Shown: positions 54,223 to 63,341 of the stretch, piece after piece | Numbering within the stretch: position 1 is the stretch's first letter | Layout: every line of letters begins with the position of its first letter | Origin: JAISFI01 sp031552335 | GTDB taxonomy: Bacteria > Bacteroidota > Bacteroidia > Bacteroidales > Azobacteroidaceae | Direction of reading: 5' to 3' | DNA: 64,000 bases | Assembly: GCA_031552335.1 (NCBI GenBank) | Contig: JAVBMQ010000124.1 | Span: 3,422 to 67,421 of the forward strand | The notes under the pieces: generated by a model | What the model saw: the letters and a program-made list of their open reading frames with translations, nothing else | Database searches by the model: none | What the model was told of the DNA's origin: nothing | Program-made: the position numbers and the translations under genes

Positions 54223-54492
54223 AATTAAAAGCTAAGAATTAATTTTTTTAATTGATTATCCGCATGTTTCACCCCTAAGGCCAAAGGCCTTGGAACAATA
54301 GCATAGGCCAACGGCCTATGAGAAAAATATCTATACACAATTATTCGCCCTGAAAGGGCATTAGCAAATAATTTTCTATTCATTTTAATAGGGCGTTGCC
54401 CTATCCTGATGCTTAAAGGCCTTTGGCCTTAGGGGTGAAACATGCAGATAATCATATTTTTTAATATATAAGCCAATTCTTAGCTTTTAATT
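54223..54492. repeat. Stand-alone outer palindromic module between tpiA and SPOR genes
   Basis: An outermost inverted pair (AATTAAAAGCTAAGAATT at 54223-54240; partner 54475-54492) surrounds a 200-bp element, 54254-54453, whose arms 54254-54290 and 54417-54453 pair almost perfectly (GATTATC-CGCATGTTTCACC...). Inside are 3-nt-loop hairpins: AAGGCC-AAA-GGCCTT, CATAGGCC-AAC-GGCCTATG, GCCCT-GAA-AGGGC, ATAGGGC-GTT-GCCCTAT and AAGGCC-TTT-GGCCTT. The arm words match the outer module of the element at 30105-30445. This occupies nearly the whole 293-bp gap. Confidence 0.88.
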
Positions 54493-54501
54493 CTTAATTA
54501 A

Positions 54502-55257
54502 TTAAAACGCTTCAATAATCGGCATAAATTTATCAACACCCAAAGATGCTCCACCGATCAAACCTCCGTCTACATCGGGGTTTGCGAATAGTTCTTTGGC
54601 ATTTCCTGCATTACAGCTTCCGCCGTATAGGATAGATGTTTCATTGGATACGGCAGCGCCATATTTATCAGTTAATACTTTGCGGATGAAAGCATGCATT
54701 TCCTGGGCTTGGTCGGAAGTTGCTGTTTTTCCTGTTCCGATAGCCCATACCGGTTCATAAGCCAATACGATCTTGCCGAAGTCAGCAGCAGAAAGATTGA
54801 ACAAGCCACCTTCAATTTGTGATTTTACTACTTCAAAATGTTTGTTGGCTTCTCTTTCTTCCAATACTTCACCGATACAGAAAATAGGAGTCAGGTTATT
54901 CGCTAAAGCCAATAATACTTTTTCTTTCAGGATTGCATCTGTTTCTCCGTAATAAGCACGGCGTTCAGAGTGGCCCAAAATTACATATTTAGCGCCTGTT
55001 GATGCTACCATAGCTGCAGAAACTTCACCTGTATAAGCACCGGAAACTTTGTCGGCACAGTTTTGAGCAGAAACAGCGATTTTATTTGTGTCGATAGCGG
55101 CGGCTATAGATGCTAAATGAATGAATGGAGTACCGATAACAACCTCACAATTGACGCTTTTTCCTTCCAAAGCTTTTTCCAAATCTTTTGCCAATGACAA
55201 ACCTTCCTGTAAGGTATTGTTCATTTTCCAGTTTCCTGCAACAATATTTTTTCTCAT
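54502..55257 (-). CDS. tpiA: Triosephosphate isomerase
   Basis: This 251-residue glycolytic enzyme interconverts dihydroxyacetone phosphate and glyceraldehyde 3-phosphate. Catalytic Lys11 (NWKMN), His96 (LGHSERR) and Glu168 (AYEPVWAIGTG) are all present, with the phosphate-binding LYGGSCNAGN near the end. Length is normal. It lies 40 bp downstream of the DoxX-like gene on the same strand; the DUF1599-DoxX-tpiA order is frequent in Bacteroidales. Confidence 0.98.
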   Translation of the reverse strand: MRKNIVAGNWKMNNTLQEGLSLAKDLEKALEGKSVNCEVVIGTPFIHLASIAAAIDTNKIAVSAQNCADKVSGAYTGEVSAAMVASTGAKYVILGHSERRAYYGETDAILKEKVLLALANNLTPIFCIGEVLEEREANKHFEVVKSQIEGGLFNLSAADFGKIVLAYEPVWAIGTGKTATSDQAQEMHAFIRKVLTDKYGAAVSNETSILYGGSCNAGNAKELFANPDVDGGLIGGASLGVDKFMPIIEAF

Positions 55258-55297
55258 TTTGTAAATAAATTATTATATGGTAAATAAAAAATAATCA

Positions 55298-56548
55298 TCA
55301 CTTGGGGTTGTTCTTCTTTTTTCCGTCTGCAAAATAAAGCAGTATTAATGGAACAAAGAATAGCAATGCTATAAAAAATACTTTTTGAGTTCCTTTGGCC
55401 GGTTGTATTATTCCCATAGGAGATTCATCCAAAGGTATCAGCAGTTCATCATTTTCCGGAATGTTGGTGTTGCTCCATTTGTTATAGACAGTTCCGTTTT
55501 TCAGGAGCATTAAACCCGGATTGGAACGAATGATTGTTTTTATCGTAGTTTCGTCTGCTGTGCAGATGGAATATTCCGCTCCGGTATTGTTGACCCATTC
55601 GGTAATGACATCCGGACTGGAGGCGCAGATGCAATAAAATTTGTATCCATGTTGCAATGAATAATCATATATTTCATTGATACGGTCTACATTGGATTCC
55701 TCAGCTTTTTCCAGTTTGGGAGAAAACAACAGGAAGGTATAATTTGCGTCAGTCAATATGTCTTCCGTAATGTCAACTCCATCGGCAGTGGTGATGTTGA
55801 AATCGTGAATGGGCGGCTGATACCCTTTAATCACTATATTTTTAGCATCTACAAATGTCCAGGTGGAATCACTCATAGGAGCTTCTTCTAATGAAAATTC
55901 CTTTTGTACTCCCCCCTTTTCATAAATAAAAGTAGTGATGTCCCTGTCGGCTGGCATTCCTTCCGGAATAATCATTTTATCGGGAAGATGGGTGCCGATC
56001 TTATAGGGCCTGAAATCCAGGATCGGTAAATTTTTGTAACAATAGAACGAAACAGCCAGGATAAACAGGTAAGTATATAGCATGACCAGCCAGTTCATTT
56101 TGTATATAAAGATTGTCTGCATCTTTTTATACCACATAAACAGAACAATGGTAGCTGCCAGTAATACAAGATTTTTGAAAAAAGTCTGCCAATTGGAAAT
56201 GACCCAGGCATCGCCGAAACATCCGCAATCTGATACCGGATTGGCAATTGCCAGATATAGTGTCAATGGAGTCATGAAACACATGAACAATAAGCAGAGA
56301 ATGGTTGTAAACCGTCTGAATACTGCTAGTAAAATGCAAACTCCAAGCGTAAATTCTAAGGCAGACAGAACGAATGAGGAAGGTAATGAAAAAAGTCCTA
56401 ACCAGTCGAAACCAAAAGCCGCAAAATAATCCTGAAATTTGTAGGCAGATCCCAATGGATCTACAGCTTTTACAAATCCAGAGAAAATGAATGTCATACC
56501 GATCAGTACCCGGCAGATTTCAACGCTTATTTTTTTCATTTTTTCCAT
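55298..56548 (-). CDS. BT_3928-like DoxX-family membrane protein with thioredoxin-like tail
   Basis: This 416-residue protein has an N-terminal DoxX/MauE-like four-helix membrane part (about 8-140; GMTFIFSGFVKAVDPLGSAYKFQDYF, and a CxCF motif SDCGCFGDAW). A fifth span lies at about 150-170, then a periplasmic region with thioredoxin-like fold traits (FLLFSPKLEKAEE...YKFYCICAS), and a last span before the basic end (DGKKKNNPK). The family is linked by resemblance to redox or quinone-related functions, but no clear function is known. It is 10 bp downstream of the DUF1599 gene. An alternative start is the Met at position 4. Confidence 0.82.
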   Translation of the reverse strand: MEKMKKISVEICRVLIGMTFIFSGFVKAVDPLGSAYKFQDYFAAFGFDWLGLFSLPSSFVLSALEFTLGVCILLAVFRRFTTILCLLFMCFMTPLTLYLAIANPVSDCGCFGDAWVISNWQTFFKNLVLLAATIVLFMWYKKMQTIFIYKMNWLVMLYTYLFILAVSFYCYKNLPILDFRPYKIGTHLPDKMIIPEGMPADRDITTFIYEKGGVQKEFSLEEAPMSDSTWTFVDAKNIVIKGYQPPIHDFNITTADGVDITEDILTDANYTFLLFSPKLEKAEESNVDRINEIYDYSLQHGYKFYCICASSPDVITEWVNNTGAEYSICTADETTIKTIIRSNPGLMLLKNGTVYNKWSNTNIPENDELLIPLDESPMGIIQPAKGTQKVFFIALLFFVPLILLYFADGKKKNNPK

Positions 56549-56558
56549 ATTGCAAGTT

Positions 56559-57101
56559 TTATGATTCTTCGAATGTCAGTTTGATAAGTCCGAATAAAGC
56601 ATAATTAACCATATCCATATAGTTGGCATCGATGCCTTCCGAAATGATGGTTTGACCTTTGTTCTCTTCGATTTGTTTGGTCCTGTATATTTTTGTCAGG
56701 ATGAGGTCTGTATAGGAACTGATACGCATACTGCGCCAGGCTTCGTCATAGTCATGGTTTTTTGCATACATCAGCTCTTTGGTACTGTTCATATGATAAT
56801 CATACAATTCCAATGCATCTTCGTTGGACATATCTATCTTATCAGAAAAACCTTTTTCCAATTGGATCAGTCCGACAATACCATAATTGGCAATGCCTAT
56901 AAACTCGGGTTTGATTCCTTCATCAATCAAACTCATTCCTTTTGTCTCAAGGCTTCGTATGCGATTGGCCTTGATAAATATTTGATCTGTAATGGATTGT
57001 GGGCGCATGATGCGCCACGAAGAGCCGTAATCCTTGAGTTTTTTCTCAAATACATCCCGGCAATAAGCGATCACCTGATCGAATTGTTCTTTTGTATTCA
57101 T
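56559..57101 (-). CDS. DUF1599-domain protein (internal duplication)
   Basis: This 180-residue cytoplasmic protein is built of two similar halves: KLKDYGSSWRIMRPQSITDQIFIKANRIR (first) and KNHDYDEAWRSMRISSYTDLILTKIYRTK (second), each followed by a GIxxxxxGMxNYxxxGLI-type segment. It is typical for Bacteroidales and usually near tpiA. The fold resembles nucleotide pyrophosphohydrolase-like helical bundles, but no activity can be assigned. It is co-oriented and closely spaced with its neighbours, so is probably in one operon. Confidence 0.88.
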   Translation of the reverse strand: MNTKEQFDQVIAYCRDVFEKKLKDYGSSWRIMRPQSITDQIFIKANRIRSLETKGMSLIDEGIKPEFIGIANYGIVGLIQLEKGFSDKIDMSNEDALELYDYHMNSTKELMYAKNHDYDEAWRSMRISSYTDLILTKIYRTKQIEENKGQTIISEGIDANYMDMVNYALFGLIKLTFEES

Positions 57102-57136
57102 GCCAAACTGTATAGGCTGGCAAAGGTAGACAATTT

Positions 57137-58144
57137 TTACGAGCAGCGCAATGTTTTTCCTGCCCGAATCTTTGTTTTTGAGGAAATATTATTCAATTTA
57201 CACAATTGGTTGATAGACATTCCGTATTTTCTTGCAATTGAACCCAATGTTTCTCCTGATTTGATCCGGTGGTAAACAATTTTACCTTTTCCTTTGGTGG
57301 TGTATTTGTTTTCGGATACCTTACCTTTTTCAAAAACATATGCATCCTGATGTGCCACTTTATTACTAAAGTCAAACATGTCGGCAGGATTGATAGCTAT
57401 ACCAAAGAAACGGGTTTCGAAATGAAGGTGAGGACCAGTAGAACGACCTGTATTCCCGCCCAGAGCGATAGGATCTCCTGCACGCACAATCTGGTCTTCT
57501 TCCACTAAAAATTGAGAAAGGTGACCATACACGGTTTCTAATCCATTTGTATGTCTTAATATGATAAAATAACCATATCCTTTTTTCAAACCTTCCAATC
57601 GTTTTACCCTGACTTTTCCATCACAAACGGCGCGAACGGTATCTCCTACTTCAAGATCCAGGTCAATACCTTTGTGCATCCGTCTTCCTCTCGGGCCGAA
57701 TTTAGAGTTGACTTTAATGTTTTCATGATCAAGCGGCATCACGGTTGACGATAAATCAATAGAGAATTTCTCCGGCATGTTCAATGAACTGTAAGGATTT
57801 ACAGTGTGATTGTCCCAGACTTGATATAACTCATCTGCAGGAAATAATAAATCTTCGTCTTCAAACTCATCTTCCAGAGCCAATGAATCAATGATGGCAA
57901 TTTCTCTGTTAAGAGGTGCATGTTCTGCCGTCAAAAGTGGCTTAGGCTTTTCAATCTTCATATTCTTAGACGCTGTACCTGTGATCAGGGCGGCCTTAGC
58001 TATATTTTGTTCAGGAGAGGATTCTTTGTTAATGGGGGTACTGGCTGATACTTCATTGATTGAGGCGAAAGATATGAGGGAAAATGCTCCTATTATCAGG
58101 TTGTATTTGTTATAAAACAGATTTTTTATGCTTTTTCTTTCCAT
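57137..58144 (-). CDS. M23-family peptidoglycan endopeptidase with LysM domain
   Basis: The start is set at Met 23 of the longest frame (MERKSIKNLF, 58144). That gives a proper signal/anchor segment and places the gene 4 bp after the ndk stop. The protein has about 335 residues. The lysostaphin-type M23 core has the zinc motifs H-x3-D (MHKGIDLD) and HLH (TGPHLHFET), with FGPRGRRMHKG before it. A C-terminal LysM follows (YHRIKSGETLGSIARKYG...LCKLNNI). It probably cuts cross-links of peptidoglycan in the periplasm. All catalytic residues are present. Confidence 0.93.
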   Translation of the reverse strand: MERKSIKNLFYNKYNLIIGAFSLISFASINEVSASTPINKESSPEQNIAKAALITGTASKNMKIEKPKPLLTAEHAPLNREIAIIDSLALEDEFEDEDLLFPADELYQVWDNHTVNPYSSLNMPEKFSIDLSSTVMPLDHENIKVNSKFGPRGRRMHKGIDLDLEVGDTVRAVCDGKVRVKRLEGLKKGYGYFIILRHTNGLETVYGHLSQFLVEEDQIVRAGDPIALGGNTGRSTGPHLHFETRFFGIAINPADMFDFSNKVAHQDAYVFEKGKVSENKYTTKGKGKIVYHRIKSGETLGSIARKYGMSINQLCKLNNISSKTKIRAGKTLRCS

Positions 58145-58148
58145 GTTT

Positions 58149-58610
58149 TTAAATTTCATCACTGGCATAAATGTTAGACAATAAACTTTGTTCGTAATTA
58201 TAAATTTCATGTGGTTCGAAGAATCTGCTGATTTCTTTTTGCGCAGTTTCTATAGAGTCAGAGGTGTGTACAATATTTTCCTGAGTGCTGATACTATAAT
58301 CTCCACGGATAGTACCTGGTTGAGCATTCCTGCCATTGGTCGCTCCTGTAATGGCGCGGACCACCTGTACGGCATCCACTCCTTGCCAGCAACAAACAAT
58401 AACCGGACAACGACGCATTCCGTCTTTTACCCTTTGAAAAAAAGGTTTGGCAGATAAATGCGCATAATGCTCGCTCAAAATTTCATCAGAAAGCCATACC
58501 ATTTTCATTCCCACCAATAACAATCCTTTACGTTCAAACCTGTTCGTAATTTCTCCGATCAGGCCTCTTTGAATTGTACACGGCTTAAGAATAACCAACG
58601 TTTGCTCCAT
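58149..58610 (-). CDS. ndk: Nucleoside diphosphate kinase
   Basis: This 153-residue enzyme transfers phosphate between nucleoside tri- and diphosphates. The active His115 lies in NIVHTSDS; the ATP-site residues in GATNGRNAQPGTIRGDY are present. Length is slightly above the usual 140, matching the longer Bacteroidales form. It sits just upstream of the M23 gene on the same strand. No sure promoter could be read in the 175-bp gap upstream. Confidence 0.97.
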   Translation of the reverse strand: MEQTLVILKPCTIQRGLIGEITNRFERKGLLLVGMKMVWLSDEILSEHYAHLSAKPFFQRVKDGMRRCPVIVCCWQGVDAVQVVRAITGATNGRNAQPGTIRGDYSISTQENIVHTSDSIETAQKEISRFFEPHEIYNYEQSLLSNIYASDEI

Positions 58611-58785
58611 TAAAAAATAGTTAATAAATCAGAAAAAATATTGTTCAACTTTTTTTTATTTTCAAAGAAAGGCCATTTGAGAAGAAAATCAAAGAAAATG
58701 GAGTTAAAAAAATTATGGCTTTCTAAAGGTTAACTAAATAAATTTAATAACTAATTGAAAATCAGATAATTATAAAAATTATGTT

Positions 58786-60063
58786 TTACAACATAAAATT
58801 GAACTTAACCAGAACTTTATCAATTCGTTGTCCATCCATGTCTGCAACCTCAAATTCAAAGTCTTTCCATTTAAAACCTTCCCCTTCCAGAGGAATGTGT
58901 TCCAAATGATCAAGGACAAATCCCGCTAAAATATCAAATTTTTCAGCTTCTTCTTCCGCTTTATCGAGATAATCGAAATAGTCGAGGAATTCATAAAATG
59001 ATATTTTTGCATTGACCCAATATGAACCATCTGTTCTGTGTATGATGTCTTTTTCTTCCGTATCATCCACCTCAGGCATGTCACCAACGATTGCTTCAAA
59101 GATATTTTTTAGCGTGACCATTCCCTGTAAAGAGCCATATTCATCTATGACAAAGCAAGTATGGATACCTTTCTTTTTAAACAGTTCCATGACCTTATAT
59201 GCCGAATTATTTTCAGGAACGAAAAGAGCAGGTCTGGCCAATTCTTTCCAGGTAAAGTGTTCTTTTGAAGAAAACAAATCCTTAGTCCTGACAATGCCAA
59301 TGACCCGGTCTATATTTTCTTCACAAAGGGGATAAACCGAGCGGGGATTTTGCCTGATATAATTGGTAGCATCCTGAGCAGACATCGACGTGTAGAGGCA
59401 ATCGATATCATTTCGATGTGTCATCAGAGACGTAATATTCCGGTCGCCCAGATGAAATACCCTTTCAATGATTTCCTGTTCGGCCACCTCGATTTCTCCA
59501 TGTTCGGCGCTTTCCTGTATAATCGCTTTGATTTCTTCTTCAGTAACAATGGTATTATTGTTTTTTATATGGAACAATTTAGCTAATAATTGAGTAGAAC
59601 TACTCAATATCCAGGCAAAAGGATAAATGATTTTATTTAAAACATTCATCACCGGAAGCATTTTCTTTGCAATCTTTTCCGGTTGTGTTAATCCCAGTCG
59701 TTTGGGTAATAATTCTCCCAGTATCAGTGTGAAGTAAGTTACTACAATCACAATGATCGTTGTAGCCAGCGGTTTAGCCCATCCGGCTATGGACGGAAAT
59801 TGTTGAAAAATTTTCGTTAAATCTTTCTCTGCACTTTCTCCGGAAAAAATCCCTGTGAGAATTCCGATCAGGGTAATCCCGATTTGAATCGTCGATAGAA
59901 ATTTGTCAGGCTCATTCAATAATTTCAATGTCCGTTGGGCCGATTTGTTTCCTTTATTAGCCTGGGCTTCCAACTTGGTTTTCCGGGAAGAAACCATGGC
60001 CATTTCGGTCATGGACAGCAGACCGTTTAGTAGTATCAATCCTAAAATAATCAAAAGTTCCAT
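58786..60063 (-). CDS. CNNM/CorC-type hemolysin-family membrane protein
   Basis: This 425-residue protein has an N-terminal DUF21 membrane domain (about 1-185; NGLLSMTEMAMVSSRK, GELLPKRLGLTQP), a pair of CBS domains (about 205-335; MTHRNDIDCL..., FVIDEYGSLQGMVTLKNI) and a C-terminal CorC_HlyC domain (about 345-425). Family members take part in magnesium or cobalt transport/efflux; the old name hemolysin is not a proven role. Tandem ATTACGA repeats start only about 11 bp upstream of its start codon. Confidence 0.93.
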   Translation of the reverse strand: MELLIILGLILLNGLLSMTEMAMVSSRKTKLEAQANKGNKSAQRTLKLLNEPDKFLSTIQIGITLIGILTGIFSGESAEKDLTKIFQQFPSIAGWAKPLATTIIVIVVTYFTLILGELLPKRLGLTQPEKIAKKMLPVMNVLNKIIYPFAWILSSSTQLLAKLFHIKNNNTIVTEEEIKAIIQESAEHGEIEVAEQEIIERVFHLGDRNITSLMTHRNDIDCLYTSMSAQDATNYIRQNPRSVYPLCEENIDRVIGIVRTKDLFSSKEHFTWKELARPALFVPENNSAYKVMELFKKKGIHTCFVIDEYGSLQGMVTLKNIFEAIVGDMPEVDDTEEKDIIHRTDGSYWVNAKISFYEFLDYFDYLDKAEEEAEKFDILAGFVLDHLEHIPLEGEGFKWKDFEFEVADMDGQRIDKVLVKFNFML

Positions 60064-60073
60064 AGTCTATTTT

Positions 60074-60203
60074 AATTACGAATTACGAATTACGAATTGC
60101 GAATTACGAATGAGAAATTAGTTTTGCTTAAAAATGAACTTTGTTTTTTTGTTTATAATGCATCACTTTTAATTCGTAATTCGTAATTTTTAATTCGTAA
60201 TTT
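60074..60203. repeat. Inverted clusters of AATTACG repeats
   Basis: The left cluster (60074-60111) has five near-tandem AATTACG/AATTGCG units; the right cluster (60171-60203) has the reverse complement (AATTCGTAATTCGTAATT). They can form a long stem, and fill most of the gap between recG and the CNNM gene. This is a typical spreading intergenic repeat of AT-rich Bacteroidota. Confidence 0.75.
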
Positions 60204-60208
60204 AAAAG

Positions 60209-62305
60209 TTAGCTAATCATAAACCAATTCATATCTTGTTGGGAGCGTTTTTTTAGTTCATGGACATACACCTGGTGCTCGGGTCTTTCAAGCAACGGAT
60301 CTTCTTCCAGTAGTTCCCTTGCCAGGTCACGGGCAAAACTAAGGATTTGTCCGTCACGGGCAATATCTGCAATTCTGAGATTGAAGGCAGTGCCGCTTTG
60401 TTGGGTACCGTCAATATCTCCGGGTCCGCGGAGTTTGAGATCTTCTTCGGCAATGATAAAACCGTCGTTGGTCTCTGTCATGATTGCTAAACGCTTCCGG
60501 GTATTTTCTGCTAATTCATAACCTGTAAGGAGGATACAATAAGATTGGTCTGCACCTCTTCCTACTCGTCCCCTTAGCTGGTGAAGCTGGGAAAGACCGA
60601 AGCGTTCGGCGCTTTCAATAATCATTACCGAAGCGTTCGGAACATTCACTCCTACTTCAATAACAGTAGTTGCTACCATGATCCGGGCTTCTCCACTCAC
60701 GAAACGTTGCATTTCGGCATCTTTATCTGCCGGTTTCATCTTCCCATGAACCATGCAAACATTGTATTCAGGAAAGACTTCTTTGATGTTTTCAAAACCT
60801 TCAGTCAGGTTTTTGAAATCCAAGTTTTCACTTTCTTCTATCAAAGGATAGACAACATATACCTGGCGGCCTTCCTGTAATTGTTTCCGTACCGAATGGT
60901 ATAAATTCGAACGTTTGCCGTTATACATATGCATGGTCTTTACAGGTTTTCGTCCCGGAGGCAATTCATCTATTACGGAAACTTCAAGATCGCCATACAG
61001 AGTCATAGCCAATGTCCTTGGAATAGGGGTGGCTGTCATGACTAATACATGGGGAGGAATGGTGTTTTTGTTCCACATCCGGGCCCGCTGGGCAACTCCG
61101 AAACGGTGTTGTTCGTCGATCACTACCAAACCCAGGTTCCGGAATTCTACTCCCGGTTCGAGCAAGGCATGTGTACCTATAATAATATGGATTTTGCCTT
61201 CTTTGAGATTCGGCAATAGTTTTTCCCGTACCTTTTTCTTCGTGGAACCGGTAAGTAAAGCCAACTCAATATCCATGCCTGAAAGAAGGCTTCTGATCGT
61301 TTCATAATGTTGACTGGCCAGAATTTCTGTTGGCGCCATTAATGCAGCCTGAAATCCATTGTCGAGTGCGATCAACATGGACATCAGCGCCACTAAAGTT
61401 TTTCCGCTGCCTACATCTCCCTGAAGCAACCGGTTCATTTGTAGGCCTTTTGCTGTATCTATCCTGATTTCTTTGATGACTTTTTTCTGGGCATTGGTCA
61501 ATTCAAACGGAAGATTCTTTTTGTAGAAATCATTGAAATAGTCTCCTACATGGTGGAAAATAAATCCTCCGTTTTTATGCTGGCGATATTTGGTGACACG
61601 CAGGATATTCAACTGAACATAAAAAAGCTCCTCAAATTTCAGCCGGTACTGAGCCTCTCTGAGTAGGAGTGGTGATTGGGGAAAATGGATATTGTGTAAG
61701 GCAGTATCCAGGTCAATCAACCTGGCTTTGGAACGGATATCAGCAGGCAGATTTTCCGGTATTTTTCCATTGATTTGTCCGAATATATTCTGAATGATTT
61801 TTTGTAAGTTTTTGGAATGGAGAAAATTATTTTTCATTTTCTCCGTGGTATTATAATGGGCATGCAAGCCAGCTTCACCCTGATTGAAATTTTCCACTGG
61901 TTCTAATTCCGGATGAGCCACATTGATATTGCTGCCGAAAAGCGCCGGTTTGCCGAAAAGGATATATTCTACTCCTGTTTTGTATAGATTCGGAATAAAT
62001 TTCAATCCTTTGAACCATACCAGTTCGATTCTTCCGGTACCATCGGAGAACCATGCCTTCATTCTTCGGGCATGTCCTGTACCGATGGTTTCAAATCCCT
62101 CTATTTTCCCTTGTAATTGGATATAAGGCATATTGCCGTCAATTTCCCGAATCTTATAAATACGGCTGCGGTCTACATATTTAAAAGGGAAATAATAAAG
62201 CATATCTTCCCATGAACAGACCCTGATTTCGTTTTTAAGCAATTCTGCCTTTTTAGGTCCGACTCCCGGCAAATACATGATATTTTGAGTGGAAATATCT
62301 GCCAT
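60209..62305 (-). CDS. recG: ATP-dependent DNA helicase RecG
   Basis: This 698-residue helicase remodels stalled replication forks and Holliday junctions. An N-terminal wedge/OB domain (about 55-160) precedes the helicase core: Walker A GDVGSGKT (near 300), DEQH box (VIDEQHRFGVAQR), MTATPIPRTLAM, and motif VI in QLHQLRGRVGRG. The C-terminal part is typical (LKLRGPGDIDGTQQSG). Length is normal. It starts 3 bp after the ispD stop and is in one operon with xseB and ispD. Confidence 0.98.
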   Translation of the reverse strand: MADISTQNIMYLPGVGPKKAELLKNEIRVCSWEDMLYYFPFKYVDRSRIYKIREIDGNMPYIQLQGKIEGFETIGTGHARRMKAWFSDGTGRIELVWFKGLKFIPNLYKTGVEYILFGKPALFGSNINVAHPELEPVENFNQGEAGLHAHYNTTEKMKNNFLHSKNLQKIIQNIFGQINGKIPENLPADIRSKARLIDLDTALHNIHFPQSPLLLREAQYRLKFEELFYVQLNILRVTKYRQHKNGGFIFHHVGDYFNDFYKKNLPFELTNAQKKVIKEIRIDTAKGLQMNRLLQGDVGSGKTLVALMSMLIALDNGFQAALMAPTEILASQHYETIRSLLSGMDIELALLTGSTKKKVREKLLPNLKEGKIHIIIGTHALLEPGVEFRNLGLVVIDEQHRFGVAQRARMWNKNTIPPHVLVMTATPIPRTLAMTLYGDLEVSVIDELPPGRKPVKTMHMYNGKRSNLYHSVRKQLQEGRQVYVVYPLIEESENLDFKNLTEGFENIKEVFPEYNVCMVHGKMKPADKDAEMQRFVSGEARIMVATTVIEVGVNVPNASVMIIESAERFGLSQLHQLRGRVGRGADQSYCILLTGYELAENTRKRLAIMTETNDGFIIAEEDLKLRGPGDIDGTQQSGTAFNLRIADIARDGQILSFARDLARELLEEDPLLERPEHQVYVHELKKRSQQDMNWFMIS

Positions 62306-62308
62306 TTA

Positions 62309-62998
62309 TTATTCATTGAAAGAGAATAAAGCTTCTGCAATGACCAGATCTTCCCTGGTGGTTATTTTGATATTCTCCTTGTTTCCATCTGTTAAATGAA
62401 TGCTACAGATCTTACCGGCAACAGAAGCATCATCAGTAAACTCGGGAGTATAAGGTTCTGAATAAGCTTTCAGTAATATTTTACTTTGAAAAACCTGGGG
62501 TGTTTGTACCAATCGGTAATATTGCCTGTCTACCGGTTTGCTTTCACCGGAGGATGGATTTAATTCTCTTATGCTGTCTGAAACCGGTATTACAGGGATG
62601 ACAGCAGGATATTCTTCTGCTGTGTCGAAACATTTTTTTATCACAGGCAGGGATATTAAGGGACGTACCCCATCATGAATACCTACCAGAACATCTTTAT
62701 CTGCAGGTAAAAGAGATAGCGCATTCTTTACCGAATGGAAACGAGTTTCTCCTCCGGATACAATGCTGTGTGTAATGGTAAAACCGTATTCTGAACAAAG
62801 TTCATTCCATCGCTCCTGTTGGTTTTCCGGTAAAACAATGATGATTTTTATTTCCGGATCATACGAATGAAATGCCTCAATCGTATGCATCAGGATAGGC
62901 TTATTGTGCAACAACAGGAATTGTTTGGGAATAGAAACTCCCATCCGCTCTCCTTTGCCTCCGGCCACAATAATGATATATTTTTCTTTTGCATTCAT
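62309..62998 (-). CDS. ispD: 2-C-methyl-D-erythritol 4-phosphate cytidylyltransferase
   Basis: This 229-residue enzyme of the non-mevalonate isoprenoid pathway joins CTP with MEP. The CTP-binding motif AGGKGERMGVSIPKQF is at the start, GVRPLIS follows in the middle, and TDDASVAGK near the end. Its start overlaps the xseB stop by 4 bp (ATGA), which shows translational coupling. Confidence 0.96.
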   Translation of the reverse strand: MNAKEKYIIIVAGGKGERMGVSIPKQFLLLHNKPILMHTIEAFHSYDPEIKIIIVLPENQQERWNELCSEYGFTITHSIVSGGETRFHSVKNALSLLPADKDVLVGIHDGVRPLISLPVIKKCFDTAEEYPAVIPVIPVSDSIRELNPSSGESKPVDRQYYRLVQTPQVFQSKILLKAYSEPYTPEFTDDASVAGKICSIHLTDGNKENIKITTREDLVIAEALFSFNE

Positions 62999-63192
62999 TC
63001 TTTCAGATCTTTCAGCGCCTTTTTAACTTCTTCATCGGTCACAAACAATTTTTCTTTGCAGATATTGAGAAGAGAAGTTGCTTCTTTGATTTTGTCACTC
63101 AACTCATCGACATCCAATTTGTCGCTTTCTATCAATTGCAAAATCTCCTGCAATTTGTTGTAGGCCTCGGTATAGCTTATTTTCTTTGCCAT
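62995..63192 (-). CDS. xseB: Exodeoxyribonuclease VII small subunit
   Basis: The start is at the ATG for MAKKISYTEAYN (63192), not a TTG 24 bp upstream that lies inside the promoter box. The protein has about 65 residues, a normal size, with the typical helical hairpin pattern LQEILQLIES...DVDELSDKIKEATSLL...CKEKL. It pairs with XseA (not in the window) to degrade single-stranded DNA. It is first in the xseB-ispD-recG operon. Confidence 0.92.
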   Translation of the reverse strand: MAKKISYTEAYNKLQEILQLIESDKLDVDELSDKIKEATSLLNICKEKLFVTDEEVKKALKDLKE

Positions 63193-63213
63193 CTGCTTTT
63201 GAATTTTATAAGA

Positions 63214-63221
63214 CAAAGATA
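63214..63221 (-). promoter_or_regulatory. Candidate -7 box (TATCTTTG) of the xseB-ispD-recG operon
   Basis: On the minus strand this exact match ends 21 bp upstream of the xseB ATG. The position is good; no clear -33 TTG was found. Confidence 0.5.
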
Positions 63222-63301
63222 GTATTTTTTTAGAGAAGCACTGTCATTCAGAATATTTAGTCCAAAAAACATTCAATGGAGAGAGATACAATAAATTATA
63301 T

Positions 63302-63309
63302 TACATTTG
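63302..63309 (+). promoter_or_regulatory. Candidate -7 box (TACATTTG) of the RAYT gene
   Basis: This exact TAnnTTTG match lies 32 bp before the ATG at 63342, and so favours that start over the ATG at 63276. Confidence 0.4.
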
Positions 63310-63341
63310 CCGTAATATTTATTAATCAAAACCGAATTATT

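Noticed and set aside
56652..57275. 207-residue open frame opposite the DUF1599 gene
   Set aside because: It is antisense to a well recognised gene and has no family resemblance; a shadow.
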